From contig NC_052613.1 in NCBI RefSeq assembly GCF_016545825.1, positions 9,176,001 through 9,240,000 of the forward strand: a stretch of DNA of 64,000 nt. The letters run 5' to 3'. Positions 21,901 to 34,298 of the stretch are shown here, piece by piece; the stretch's first letter is position 1, and every line of letters starts with the position of its first letter. Both the position numbers and the translations under genes were made by a program. This DNA is from Eucalyptus grandis. Lineage: Eukaryota > Streptophyta > Magnoliopsida > Myrtales > Myrtaceae. The notes beneath the pieces were generated by a model. That model was not told where the DNA came from. It searched no databases and saw only the letters and a list, made by a program, of their open reading frames with translations.

Positions 21901-22887
21901 AAAGGGGTGAATTGAGTATCAAATGAAGACGATACTATAATACAGTTGTCACAGCAATAACCATGTTAAGGGAAGGCAGATTGGACGCTGCAGGACTCTC
22001 CCAGGCAACCATCATGTCATAAGTCAGTCGACGGAATTTCTTGTCAGCCAGATGAGCAGTAGCACGTACAGAAAGAGAAAGTGTCATGAAACAGCAAAAC
22101 TCCAGAAAGTTCCGTGCATAACGTTGTGGATGCTTCACATTATCATGAGCCTCTTCATCGAAGCTTTTCTGAAGTTCACTCATAGAAATGCCAAGTACCC
22201 TGCATCATTTAGTTCCGTTGTTGACACAGTTACAATGTCTATCTATCCACTAATCTCTGATGCACGTACAAGACGCATGGTCTACATAAGCAGTACAAAA
22301 TCGCAGATGTTAGAATAAAGTCTACTAGCTATGAAAAACCGGAAAAAAAGATCCGAGATTCTACTTATCTGTCTCCAGGTGCACTCGCTCTTAGGAGTTA
22401 AAATAGCATGCGGTATTATTAACATGCTTACCTGGATACCCTTCTAACCATCTCCAAAAATTCAGAGCACGTAAAACAGAGAACGAATCATGCCACGAAA
22501 TTCTACATAACCATCTCAAGGCCCACTGGGCTAAAGAACTAAAGCTTGAAAAGTATAAACTGGTGCCACTAAAATGCTTACAGCTTACTTTGAGCATCTT
22601 CTAACAACAATATTTGCAATCGGAGAGAGCTCACTGGTCTAAAGAACTAAAGCTTGAAAAGTATAAACTGGTGCCACTAAAATGCTTACAGCTTACTTTG
22701 AGCATCTTCTAACAACAATGTTTGCAATCGGAGAGAGCTCCACCATCCAGTTCTTCCCAGCAGCTGCAGACGTTCCCGCATCAACGAATTCATCATCGAA
22801 CGGGGACCGCCTTCCCATCCACCGCCCAAGCGATCCGTCCCTCACCAGACCCTCTAGCCAATTTCTCGCTTCGCTGGGCCCAGCCAT
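18646..22887 (-). CDS. DUF639 family protein (Arabidopsis At5g23390-like)
   Basis: Nine exons: 22887-22697, 22199-21962, 21859-21690, 21132-20990, 20748-20571, 20428-19852, 19705-19593, 19247-19004 and 18873-18646, all GT-AG. They join into 693 codons without a stop. The product opens with MAGPSEARNWLEGLVRDGSL and carries the family hallmarks WPG.LTLTDHALYFEA (exons 4-5), GHKRRDYWLAIVREILYVHRF and LLMFSLCDQLPGGDLIMEAL (exon 6). Hydrophobic segments follow in exons 7-9 (about residues 508-575 and 620-660), so the C-terminal part is membrane-bound. The end is basic and Lys-rich. The family occurs throughout land plants and its biochemical role is unknown; the WPG...TLTDHALYF stretch recalls a GRAM/PH-like fold, which is inference only. 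A 108-bp tandem duplication covers the exon 1/intron 1 border. Confidence 0.93.
18964..18995. repeat. (GA)16 run next to the intron 8 donor of the DUF639 gene
   Basis: On the coding strand the intron begins GTAACAGTT and then runs into (CT)n. A long pyrimidine tract directly after a 5' splice site is unusual in position, as such tracts normally precede 3' splice sites. Confidence 0.9.
22524..22739. repeat. 108-bp tandem duplication across exon 1/intron 1
   Basis: Copies 22524-22631 and 22632-22739 differ at only a few positions (for example ATATTTGC against ATGTTTGC). Each holds the last 40 or so coding bases of exon 1, the GTAAGC donor and the start of the intron. The outer donor (intron from 22696) gives the correct frame. 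The inner donor (intron from 22588) would add 108 bases that begin with an in-frame TAA. Confidence 0.92.
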
Positions 22888-25673
22888 CTTCTGATTATTC
22901 AGCAGCACGCAATCAAGGCCAAACGAGACACCGCGCCAATGGCAGCCAAACCCTTTTCAGAAAAACACTTTAACAGCAATCACAGCTGGAACCCATCTAC
23001 CAGAAGCTCGCTAAGAAAGATAAAGAACATCCAAATTCCTCCCCCGACAAATCCAGCATCGCCATTCTTGCCCCACCAAGCACGAGGGAATCCATCAACG
23101 CCAAGATTCCCTCAAAATGACCCGACCCAGATCATCATTTCCATCACTGCTGCGAACCCATCATTCCCTTCAACCCCACACCCATTTCCCGTTCCCGATC
23201 CCGATCCCGACCCAAAAAGAAACAACGGGTTTCGACAGAAAGACCCAACTAACACACGTTTGCTTCTTCGAGTGAGCGGATTGGACGGTCGTGTTCTCTG
23301 GGTCGTTTCAAGAATCAGAACTTTCGCCTCTGATCAGCCGCAGTTACCAGTTCCTCTGACGATGCGAATCTGCGAAGGTTCGATCCCTGAACAGAACAGA
23401 AGGAATGCCACTTGTCCTGTCGCCATCTGATCTCCCTCCCCAGAATCAGGAACTACCGCAGTCACGAGGGGGGGCTTTCCCTTTTCAGTCCGGTCCTATG
23501 AACTTTCCCTTTTCGAGGTTTTAGTCCCCTAAACTTTGGAAATTGCATTTTCGCCTCGACAAAAGAAATCGAAATTACACAAATCCCCCAAACTCTCGGT
23601 GATTCACGTTTGCCCCTGAATTTTAAACCGTTACGCCGAGTTCTCCTCAATTTTCATTTTGTTGCAACCATTTTCCCTCCTTCTATTTTCTTTTTTCCAA
23701 ATGCACGTGTCTAACGTGCACTTGTAAATAAAAGATATAGATGAAGGGTTGATGGCTATAATAAAATGAAGGGAAAATGTTATAAATAGTTTATGAACTT
23801 TAGTTCAATATGTAATATTGTTCTTAAACTTTTGATTTGTTCAATTTGGATTCTAAAGTATTTGTAGATGTTCAATCTAATCTTATATAAAAATATTGAA
23901 TGTCATCCTTTTATTAATTCAATTTAATGAAATTTTCTAATTTGACTTTCAATCCGTTAAGTTTGAGCAATAGATTAAAAAAAAAGTTACAAATGAATCA
24001 TCCACGTAAAATACTCATGTCAAATTAGGATATAATAATTCATGTCACATGTTAAGTTCTTTTTTTCCTTTTCTAAGGTAGATGATTAAAAACATGGACA
24101 TATTGACTCATCATTTTTTTTTTTAAATTTAATTCATTATATAAGAATTCTAGTCATCAAATAATGTCTTATTTGTCATTTGAACAAATAAAATGACCAA
24201 ATTGAGCATTTACTAAAAATTCAGAGATTATATTAGAAAAATTAAAAGTCTAATTATTATATTATACACTGAAGTTCAGGATCATCATGTCATTATTCCG
24301 AAAAAAAAAGTCAATGAGGTTTTCTGTAACAATAGAAAGTTCAAAGGCGTGTATTACCCACAAAGTTCAAGGGTTTTTCGTGTGTAGTTTCTCCAAAAAG
24401 GAAATTACATTACCTCTATACTGTTCATCAATTTTCTTGTTCAATTAAGAAAAATCAAATTATCGATTTGGCTTTAAATGATTAATATACTCTTTTCCCT
24501 TGCCGACAGAATAAGAAAGCTGCTTTTCTTTTTAGTGGTCGGGTGGCGTAAGGACTAGATTGCATGTAATTTATCTCTGCGGGTGATTTACTCGACCACA
24601 TCGGTCCGATGTATTTATGTTCTATTTTGTTATTGTTATTTTTAACTGGACGAGGAAGGAGCAAATTGATTTACTTGTCAATTTTTGCCAAAGGGAATGA
24701 CGTGCACGGACGGTTTTATCAATATTGAAAATGAAAACTTAACATGAGAGGAGACGTGAACTATAGAAAGAGTTAGAGAAAAAAAACTATGGAAAGAGTT
24801 GACTGAGAAAAATTAAACTATAAAAAGTTGACTCATACAATCTTGAAAGTATGTGAAGATCATATCAAACGGTAATTTGAGAGAAGTGACTATAGTGTCA
24901 AATTATAAATTAGTATCACTAAAATATCAATTGAAACGAAAACTAGATAGTTCTTTAAATGACTATTATAGTTACCAGTCTATTACTAACAATTCCTAAT
25001 TAGTCGAGTCCCAATCGAGTCTATCAAACTCTCTTCCCGATCCACCCGTGTAGGGCTAGACTCCCGATCCATCTGGGTTCTTGAGGTGGATGAATCCAAG
25101 CAAATGGCTCCATTCACGAGTTCAACCCAATCCAAACACTCTCAATCTATTTCCAAGGGAAAAAGAAGTTCTAACATGTTTTGAGTTACGAATGGGTTTG
25201 AGAGAAGCTTGTCAGGCTCGATATTAGGTCAAGCCTAGCTTGGGCCTGCCAGCCAAGTCAAACATGCCAAGACTCTATTCATCGAGACTCGACCATTGAT
25301 CAGGTCCATTCATGACCAATCTCTGCGATCAAGCCACACCAACGTGGCAATGATGGGCACAAAGTTGAAGATCATAGACTTTACAATGGACTTGGGCTTG
25401 CAATCTAATTTAAGCCGGTATCTGTTTCTTCTTGGGCTTGGTACTTTAGGCCTAATTCCTATAGGACTCGCATTGGAAAATGCGAAATACAGAGCCCATT
25501 TGAAAATCAAAGTGTAAAAATTATTAAGAATCAAAAGAGAATGTTTCCCTAATGAATTAATTGCTTGAATCTTATCTTTGATGATCAAAAAAATAATTAA
25601 GATGGAGTTGGACCTTAATCTTGTCTTTAGTACTATCTTCCCGTTAACGCTATTACTAATCATAACCTCATTA
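22888..25673. other. DUF639 promoter side and intergenic repeats
   Basis: About 22888-23450 is less AT-rich and probably holds the 5' UTR and promoter of the DUF639 gene. The 163-aa frame on + (22939-23430) is antisense to it, rich in Pro/Ser and without a motif. Two degraded AT-rich repeats follow (about 23480-23660 and 23760-24370) with TTAGTCCCCTAAACTTTGG and AATTGAGCATTTACTAAAAA-type words usual in plant MITEs. 24480-25560 shows no gene. Confidence 0.4.
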
Positions 25674-25811
25674 GTCAATTTCGCTTCACCACAAAATGTC
25701 TCCTCCAAGTATATTATGAGTCAATTTTGCTTCACCACAAAATGTCTCATCCAAGCATATTATGAGTCAATTTCTCTTCACCACAAAATGTCTCATCCAA
25801 GTATATTATCC
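25674..25811. repeat. Three tandem units of 46 bp
   Basis: Units begin GTCAATTT at 25674, 25720 and 25766 and share CTTCACCACAAAATGTCTC and AAG.ATATTAT. They are nearly identical. The frame over 25578-25946 is caused by the repeat. Confidence 0.9.
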
Positions 25812-25889
25812 AATCACGCCTTTAAGAGCAGCATTTGGTGCAATTTGGATGAGGGAGTATCTACTAGATATGTATATTTATCTTTGTTG

Positions 25890-26310
25890 TTAAAATATCA
25901 CACACCACTTGTCTACGAGATTTGTATATTTTTTATGTATATGTGATCTCTTTTCACCTATCGACTGAATATTTGAATAGGGCTTTCGAACATGTTTGGA
26001 CAAGCAAGCGTCTACTATCACTATCAGTCTTCAGGCATGCATCTTCTTCAAATATGCATCTTTATTTCTATATTAAAACATCACACATCGCTTGTTTATG
26101 GGTTTTGTATAATCTTTATATATACGTGATCTCCCTTCACTTATCAGTCAAACTTTTGGATCTGATTTCTAATATATTTAGATGAGAGAGCATCCACTAT
26201 CGATTTTCAAATATGCATATATCACACACCACTTCATTATAGGTTTGTATACATATGATTTTCCTTTGTCTATGAATTAAATTTTTGGATAGGACTTTTG
26301 AACATAGTAT
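25890..26310. repeat. Diverged tandem repeat, about 140-190 bp unit
   Basis: TATCACACACCACTTG (25897), CATCACACATCGCTTG (about 26078) and TATCACACACCACTTC (about 26219) open three units. Each then has TTTGTATA, a GTGATCTC-like word, a CCTATC/TTATC word and a TTTTGGAT.GGACTTTT-like end. Confidence 0.6.
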
Positions 26311-28944
26311 CGAAGTTAGGTTTTGCTTCAGCCTATTTCGTGTGTGCAGTTCCCCATGTCGTTCCCGATCCAACTTGCGTGCAATAGGCAGAACCGCAGG
26401 GCAGGAAATGGTTTTTATTTATTTATTTCTTTTGTCCATTTTTCCCAAGTGAATCGATCCCAAAACTATTCCATACCTCTCGACAAGCACCAACGACTCC
26501 ATTGGAGATAACTTCATGATGGAGGATGAGCAACCTCATGATTGGATCCTTGAACTTGCCCATCTTAGCAGGTAGTCATCATCTTTTCGACTTGACCCCA
26601 AATCTAGATTTGGGAATATAACACTTCCTATTCAATTGCCCTTGGGACCCTCGAATTCCTCTCCCACCACACTTGTTCATGCACACTCCAACAGGAAAGA
26701 GAGAGACCCTAGCAGAAGGGTCAAAAGGGGTCAAAGAAAGCGATTGTGTGCAAAAGGAAACAAAAGCATCTTTAAAATTAATAAGCGATATCAGGTAGAG
26801 AAAAGCAAGATCCACAACGTCGACATAGTAAGTAACGAGACGGACAGTAGGTGGACATTAATGTAAGTGGATCACATTCAATGTTCAAGAAGAGATCGCT
26901 ATACTATTTAGGCTCCATTTGTTTCGTGAAATCTGAATCACTTAAAAAAAATCTTAAAAATAATCGTACGTATCACTTGAAATATTTTGTCGATGAAAAG
27001 GTTCTCCAACTCATTCAATTATAGAATAGTTTTGAAATCAGTATTCATATGTCTATGTACTAAGTTGAATTCTCATGAGCACTCATGGTCTTTTTCTTTT
27101 GAGAGAAGCTTGCACTAGTACTTGCACTTGCAACTACTAGCGTGTTCTGGCCCCATTCAAGCTGTCCTCCTCTCACTATCGACGAGACCCCCCGTGGATA
27201 TACATTGCATCTCGCTTTCTGTTCTTCAATTATTTAAGCCAAAGGAACGAAACAAAAAACCCCGAAATCTTGGTTTGTGTGGCTTCTCAAATCCAATCAT
27301 TCACTCCTTTGAGTTGGCCACATCCATGAGAGCATTTCGTCCATTTTGCGGATATAGTATTCTTTAGGTTTTTGGTCGACGTGGAATGGGCTAGCTACAA
27401 AAGCTCCTTTGCCTCAGGGTCCACTCCATTTGTAATTCTTTGTGGACCTTCGATATATATTGAGACACATATATACTAGCGCCAAAAAACAGGGAATTAA
27501 GATTTGATTTGATTTGATACTTTTTTGCTACTTAGGAGGAAAGTTCTAAACCTCATTATTGGAACAAGAGAGTTGTCACGTTACATTCATAATAAAAGGT
27601 GTAAAGGAGTTGTTTCTTTCAATTTAAGGTCATTCCTCAATGGACAGGAGTTTTTGGACGTAGTGGCCATTGATGGGAAGTTCAAAGCTCGGTTGACCAG
27701 GGCCATGAGCTTGAAACTCAAGTAGCTATGGCTGCGATCTTGAGGTGGCAAGAGAAGAGATATAGAGAGACGTTGAAAGAGAGAATGAAAGAGTGAAAAG
27801 ACATGAATGCCATTATCCGGCACCATAGAGAGAGAAGAGGAGAGAAGTGTTGTGGCTGCGAGCTCAAGCTGTGTGTTCACCATGGCTAAAGCTACAGCCA
27901 TGGAAGAAAAAAGAAGAAAAAGCGCTGGCGAGAGAGACCTAAGTCAATATTTCTTTAATGCTGTTATGTTCATGTCAACAAAATTCATCACCAGACTAAA
28001 AGAAGGACGAAAGGTGTAACTTTTTAAAAAAACATATGAACGGGTTTGGACTAAAATACTTTAGATGGATGATTTTAAATTTCGAATAGAAGTAGGAGGT
28101 CATTAATGCCATGTTCTTAAAACAAAAGAGCAGGGGAAGGTATTAAGCTCGTGGGCTAATGTGGGAGGGAATCTACGCCAGTGCGCATAATTAGACAAAT
28201 CAAACCAGGTCAAAAGCCGTGGAGAATCTCTTAAAAAATATATTCATGGGGTCATCTCGCGATCACTACATGATTGTGGAGTCTCATGCAATGCTTCGTT
28301 TTCAAGTTCAATCTTTAATCAATGTGCCCTTTAGAAATGCTTTTGGATATATTCATATCATGTTGTCTAGCTAGGGAACATGCTTCCAAGCCAATTTTAA
28401 TAAAAAGCCACAACGAAAATTAGAGTGAGAATTGCCCACCAGATTGCATTATGTCTAGATGAGTGCATACTAGCGTAGCATCAGAAATTTGAGACAACGA
28501 ACGAATGAAAGGTACGACAAAGTCTTTTTATTTATTTATTAAAGAGACGCCAAATTAGAATTTAGAACATCAAATTATTATTATATTAAATGCTACATGT
28601 TGCGCACATTTTCACAAATAACGGGATTAAACCCTCATCTTGAAGCACAATATATGAGTAATACAGGAGCTAATCACAATCAAAAGTCATATGTGGTCTC
28701 CATAAACCCTAGGTAATCGATAATAATTCTAAAATTACTTATTGTCAACCTCTTTTAAATATGAATCTATCTGATTCAGAAGAGAAGAACTATCATAATC
28801 CCTCATTTTCTATGAGGGATATTACAAGTATACAATTTTTTTTTTTAATGAGCCAAAGGGGTATGGAAAAAACTTGCTCTAAAATGGAAAATTCCACTGA
28901 GCTTCTTCATGCTTCTTTTGGGTAACATCAGAAGAGGTGAGAAA
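26311..28944. other. Intergenic, no gene recognised
   Basis: Short frames (26323-26511, 26636-26866, 27122-27367, 27525-27725, 27807-28019) have no motif I know and no codon pattern shared with a neighbour. GGCTCCATTTGTTTCG at 26911, preceded by TTA, looks like one end of a Harbinger-type MITE whose other end I could not find. The last few hundred bases are likely the bHLH 3' UTR. Confidence 0.35.
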
Positions 28945-30214
28945 TCAAGGGTGTGAACTTGGATGGAAGTTGGCATGTCCTAGTCTCATCAAACTCTCCA
29001 ACTCCCTATTCCCGTACATCTGTTCCCTCTGCAATGTACAACATCCAACATTTAATAATTTCAAGGAAAATTCGAAATTTAAAAGAATATTAGAGGAGTG
29101 AATCAAAGATATGATTTCAGATACAAAAACAACCACCACCTGCAGTGTTTCTATTGCATCTGCCTCTGAATTGAAATCATAATATGAGCTTGCTGCTTCA
29201 AGTTTCATGGAGAGAAACTAAATAGAACAAAAAGGAAATGGAACATTATTTTACTATTTTTGGATATAAATGGAAAGTAAAAGAAAAATGAAGGACCAAA
29301 ATGATTTTTTTTTTTGTTGGGTATTACCACTCACCTCAACTTGACTCTGCAATGACTTGACATAGTTAATGATCTCATCCAACATCACTGCCATTCCCAT
29401 GGTCTGCAATTTTGAAGTTCAATCTGATCAGATCTGGACATAATAATGAAATTTAGGCAAGAAAGGAAGAATATTGCTTTACCTGATAGCACCCTGGAAC
29501 AAGATCCTGCAGATACCTCAGTCTCTCTTTGATTTTCCCTCTTCTCACCTGAGTAGATACAGCTAGGAAAAATCAACACCAGTAATTCATGAAGGGCTTA
29601 ATCAATGTTTTCTGCCATAGAAAGAGAGAAAATTACTTACCCTTTCTGCTAAACTGTGGCTATCAGTGGCCTGGCCTCTTCTAGCTCTAACGTGAACCAC
29701 TTCCTTTGGCTTCTCTTCTTTCTCGCTACGTTTCCTTCTCTTTGCCTTTCCTAAACTCTGAGAACACCAGAAAGTTTGTCATGTACAGCTACTGCACAAG
29801 TAAAGTGATGTGATATATGTAGACATGGTTTTTTCTCTTAACCTCTGTATCTGACTTTTGAAGTGGAGATGAAACAATTCCTGAGCTGCTTTCAGCCGGT
29901 AATCCGGACACCTTTCGCTTTCTTTCTTCATACGAATCGTCTCCGGCACTGAGCGGTGCAAGATTTTGCTCGTAAGGATGGAAAATGCCCGGGAAAACGT
30001 TGGCCCAGTTGCTGGGGAAATCAGGGACCACCGGTTGCAAAAACAAGGGATTGTCACTAGAGAGAATTGCAGAGCTATGAAAGTCGGAGGAGGGATGAGA
30101 ATTGATGGCACTCGGGTTTGATCCAGTGAAGTCGTTCGTGGGTTCGACCATGTCGATGTCGAGCAAAGAAGAGAAGGGTTGAAAGCACTGCAGTTCTCTT
30201 GCGAATTCAGCCAT
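28945..30214 (-). CDS. BEE: bHLH transcription factor, BEE1/BEE3 type
   Basis: Six exons: 30214-29843, 29757-29641, 29548-29483, 29403-29335, 29217-29140 and 29028-28945, making 261 aa. The order is an acidic/Ser-rich N-terminus, a Lys/Arg-rich stretch (128-142), VVHVRARRGQATDSHSLAER (144-163), the basic helix with H158, E162 and R166 (the E-box-reading set), helix 1 to LQDLVPGCYQ, helix 2 MLDEIINYVKSLQSQVEFLS and AASSYYDFNSEADA. RRGKIKERLRYLQD and the YYDFNSEADA tail match Arabidopsis BEE1/BEE3, brassinosteroid-induced factors that promote growth and repeat brassinosteroid outputs. The gene would act in the nucleus as a dimer. The start is the first Met before AEFAREL; the frame stays open 45 bases further upstream. 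Which BEE it matches best cannot be decided by eye. Confidence 0.92.
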
Positions 30215-30310
30215 TGATGGAGCTTGGTGAGTTTCTGTGTTCTTTCTTGTATTAGCCAACAGAGAACGGGAATTTGGAGCTCTTGGAGATGCTTTCGAAA
30301 GGTTTGTGTA

Positions 30311-30317
30311 CTTATAT
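30311..30317 (-). promoter_or_regulatory. Putative TATA box of the bHLH gene
   Basis: On the - strand the sequence reads CCATATAAGTAC about 100 bases before the ATG, leaving a leader of roughly 70 bases. Confidence 0.5.
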
Positions 30318-30319
30318 GG

Positions 30320-33300
30320 TAACGTTAGTTACTTAACGACAAATTTACATGATAAGTTCATTTTAATAATAAAGTTCTTGAAGTATAAGAAAAAAATAGT
30401 CAAGGAATACCTAATTTTTTTTCTTCAAATGCATCCTTTTTTTTCTTCGTGATATCATACCTAATAAGGTAAAGAGAGGCATCTACTATTAGAAAATTTA
30501 TTTTCATTTTATCGTATGATAAATCACATTAATTTAACAGAGTTTGAGATGGGAGAAGGTTCGAATTTGAACACAGATGCTAGAGCAGAATTCATAATAG
30601 GTACATCCCTTTTTTTTAGAAATATATTTGAAATTTGTAGAATGTATCAAGTTGTTCATCACTTATATCGTGCAAGATACAATCGACTTAAAACGCATTG
30701 TCAAGAAAATTTAAATGATGTACAATCGTTTTAAACACCATAATTGTTTACTCACAAAATATAATTATTTATATATGGTCATGCGAAATTTAGTGCATGC
30801 GATACTTTTTGATTATGCAATTGAAATGGAGAAACTTCATAACTTAATTAGAATACATTTCAATATTTCACCATGATTTTATTCAAAAATCCAAAGACAT
30901 TTAGTATTGTGAAAATAAGTCATTTTTTTTGTATCATAATACATAAAAAATTAGTAAAAATAATTTTGTATGTATTCAAGAGGATGTAATATGCCCTGAG
31001 AAAAGAGTAGTAAAGCTTTGAATTTTGGAAAGCCCACGTGGCACCCATTTTCCACTGTTGTGTTCCCTTGTAGGCCCCCATACTAGCTTGGTAAGGGGAT
31101 GTATATCCAAAAGCTCTACCCCATGAAAATTGTTGGGGCCAACTCAATGATATGAAAAGAACAGCTTAGCTACAAATTTCTTTATATGTTACATTAGTTA
31201 GTTTTTTAGGTAAAAAAAAAATGAAGTTCCTTATTCTTTCTAATTTTCCAAAAAAAATTCAAAGTTAATTTTCTATAATACGATATATATTTAAATCATT
31301 CGACTCAATTAATCTCTATGAACGCTCGTGAATTATCTTATCCAAATGTATCTAATAACATCGTGTTTGGTTGTATAGATTTTTAGTCAGGATAAGATAT
31401 GAAATTCAAGAATTTTGCGATGTTGAATTATAGTAATAAAACCGAATACGTATATATCCTATCATGTCCATTGTTTGGTGGAAATACCATATCGGTGTAT
31501 ATAAACCTGAAAATGTACAAATGGAGATGGTAAAAGTATCTCATGATCCAGTACTAAAAAAACCACGAATGCACAAATGGAGATAGCATCTATCAATCCC
31601 CCATAATTATTGCACAATCTAAATCTTAAACAACAAAGAAGCTCATTGCATATTCTAGGGCCACACACATAACTATGACAAGAAATTTTAGCAAGCACCG
31701 GCAATATCAACGAGATTAAGTACCTAGTGAATGTCAAATCTAGTAAGAGAGAAAACACAATCATTCACCTTTGCGATTCCAAAAGGTATAGTATTTTGAC
31801 TCCCTCGCCACTTTCATGAAACTTTAATATGAACCATAAAGCTACAGAGAAAGAGTTTCGACTCTTGTTACTTTTGTAAGCTGTTGACGTAAACCAGAGA
31901 GTTATGGAGAAGAAAGAACTTTGGCTCTCTGGCCATTTTCGTGGAGTTTTGACATGAACCAAAGACTTGCAAAGAAGTCATGAACCTCATGAACTAGTGA
32001 TACAAAGGAGAAGAGGATGAGGTTTTTTTTTTTCTAGAAATCTCGTTGCCCCTCATTTTGTTTTAAAATTATAAATATCCCTTTAAAATTTGAATTTGTT
32101 TATTTAAAATATGAGTTCTTCTACTTCATTTGTATTTATTTAATTATTTATTATTTTCCCTCTCTTTTTAATTTCTTTTTTATTCCTTTCCATTGTTCCT
32201 TAATAAAATTTTTATTAAATGATAAATTATAAAGTATACCTAAAATATGTAATAGATATAAATACTAAATACATTTATATAAATATGTAAATAAAAATAG
32301 GAATATATAAAAAAATTTCCATTTTATTTTTTATATTAGACTTTAAATATTATTTAAATTTTTACAAATATATTTTAATTTTTTTAATTTAAGACGTTTG
32401 TTATTTAAGAAAAATATTTTTATACCTATGACAAATCTCATCCATTTTTTATCCCACCTCCCCTGTAATTTTTTTTATTTATTTAGGCTCCATCCCTCTT
32501 ATATCCAATCTTATCATATCCTAACTTTATCATAATTACTAGATGTAGCCTTTACTCATGGGATTTTGGGTGTGACACTTAAAATCATTATGAATGAGAG
32601 ACAAAATTTCCACACGAATTTTGTTGCATCCAAATCAATCAGTCAATGACTCGATCAAAGTTTCCAAATTTATCACACATTCTGCATATTATCACTTCGA
32701 AGAACCAATGTTGATCATATAAATGAGACAAATCTCTTGAAAATCAAATTATTAAGTGAGACACAAATCGGGGCATAATATCATATCTTATAGTGACCAT
32801 CAACTATTGTTATTAGGTTCTCCATATCATTTCGATTCCAATCATTCCTATATTGTAGTCACATATGTGGCATTTGAACATGTGGCTAAGGTTCTAATTA
32901 TGTCTAGATACAAATGTTAATTAATTCTTTTAGCAGTGTCAACTTTTTTAGTCTTCACAGATCTTAAAGATATATTTGTTATTACGACAGTCCTTCTATT
33001 TTGCAAATGACATAATAACCAATGTTAAACATATATATTTGGCTATAATGTTGTTGCATTTATTCTACGGTCAACATTCAACTTCCCCATAATTTACTTT
33101 AATATAGATTTGTCCTTGGGGTTGAAAATTGAATTAGACAATTAATTGCTTGATAATAGCTTAATAGTGTGAATGACCTACACTGCATTCGATCGACCGA
33201 CTTGTAGAGGATTTTCCAACATAGGAAAGCTGACCTAGGATTAATGCAGAGGACAATAGGGTTCTGACACGTGGCAATGACAATGTCGATAGAACTCTTA

Positions 33301-33860
33301 ATCCTAAAATTTTCTTTGAATCTAATATTAAGACGAGCACGTCCAATAAAGGTGGACAACCAATTCAACTCTGTCTCAATCTAATAAGGATACCATCTTT
33401 CACATTTCCGTGAATCTCACGGTTGATTTCGATTGTCCAATAATGCAATCTTATCCACACCTTTTTTCTTTGGAAATCTCAACTACATTTGACTCCCATC
33501 TCTCTACTCCTCTTCCAATCACCACAAATTTCTTCGCAAACAAAACCCTAATCGATGCCAAATTGCCCATGCTTATGGTACTACAAGTTATTTTTAGCTA
33601 GACAATTAAAAAGGCCACATCCCATTTCCCATAGCGAGATATTTGTTGATTTGGGAGGAGTTTGACTTTGACCCATGAAGGTTTTATGGAGGTGAATGAG
33701 TGGATGGTCCAACAAAAAGTTCTATGGCAGCTTTTTCTGCCTATGCATGGAAACAATTATAGGGGAGAGTTGTACTTCTTGATCTAAAATGGTCGCATTC
33801 AATTTTTGCTGCCAGATTGACGGTCTCCCAATTTGATTCTTACTTCTTTATTTCTTTTAA
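30320..33860. other. Intergenic, AT-rich, no gene
   Basis: Scattered short frames lack motifs. Around 31790-31970 are two or three diverged units of about 80 bp (ATGAACC, AGAGAAAGAGTTTCGACTC and related words). ATCTTATCATATCC near 32510 and GGATAAGATATG near 31395 recall the 10.87 kb stretch and may be MITE pieces. 32020-32470 is very AT-rich. Confidence 0.35.
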
Positions 33861-34298
33861 TGTCATTAAAAATCTAAAACCGACAATTCACGACATGTTT
33901 AACTCAAAACTAATTTCCACTTTCCAAAAAATCTCAAACCGGCACTCCTAAACTAAATCTACACTCTATTGACATTCCATTAAACATCCCGTCAAAATGC
34001 ATACGGGTCAATATATGAATTTTTTCACGTTGAATCTATGATTCTTCTTGTCATATTCATCTTGAGGTGTATGCCATGTGTATTGATACATATACATTTT
34101 GATTTATATATGATGAAATACTAATAAAGGGTAGGTTTGAGTTGGAAGTATCGGTTTAGGAGTATTGGTAAGATGAAAATTAATTTGGCATACATGTATC
34201 ATGAGGTACTGACTTGGAATTTTTCATTAGATTAAAATTAGATTAAGGTAGACGTGTTATGAGGTACTGCATTAGGATTTTTAAAGATATAAAATTCT
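33861..34298. mobile_element. MITE of the TTTACCC/CCGGTAC-type group, about 440 bp
   Basis: Left AAAAATCTAAAACCGACA and GGCACTCCTAAACT return inverted on the right as AAAAATCCTAATGCAG and CAATACTCCTAAACC. Within each arm a unit of about 45 bp (AAAATC..AAACCG.CA...CACGACA) is repeated. The layout is like 58580-59064 and 60650-61162. No target duplication was found. Confidence 0.5.

Noticed and set aside
22939..23430. 163-aa frame on +
   Set aside because: It is antisense to the DUF639 leader/promoter region, Pro/Ser-rich, and shows no domain or splice partner.
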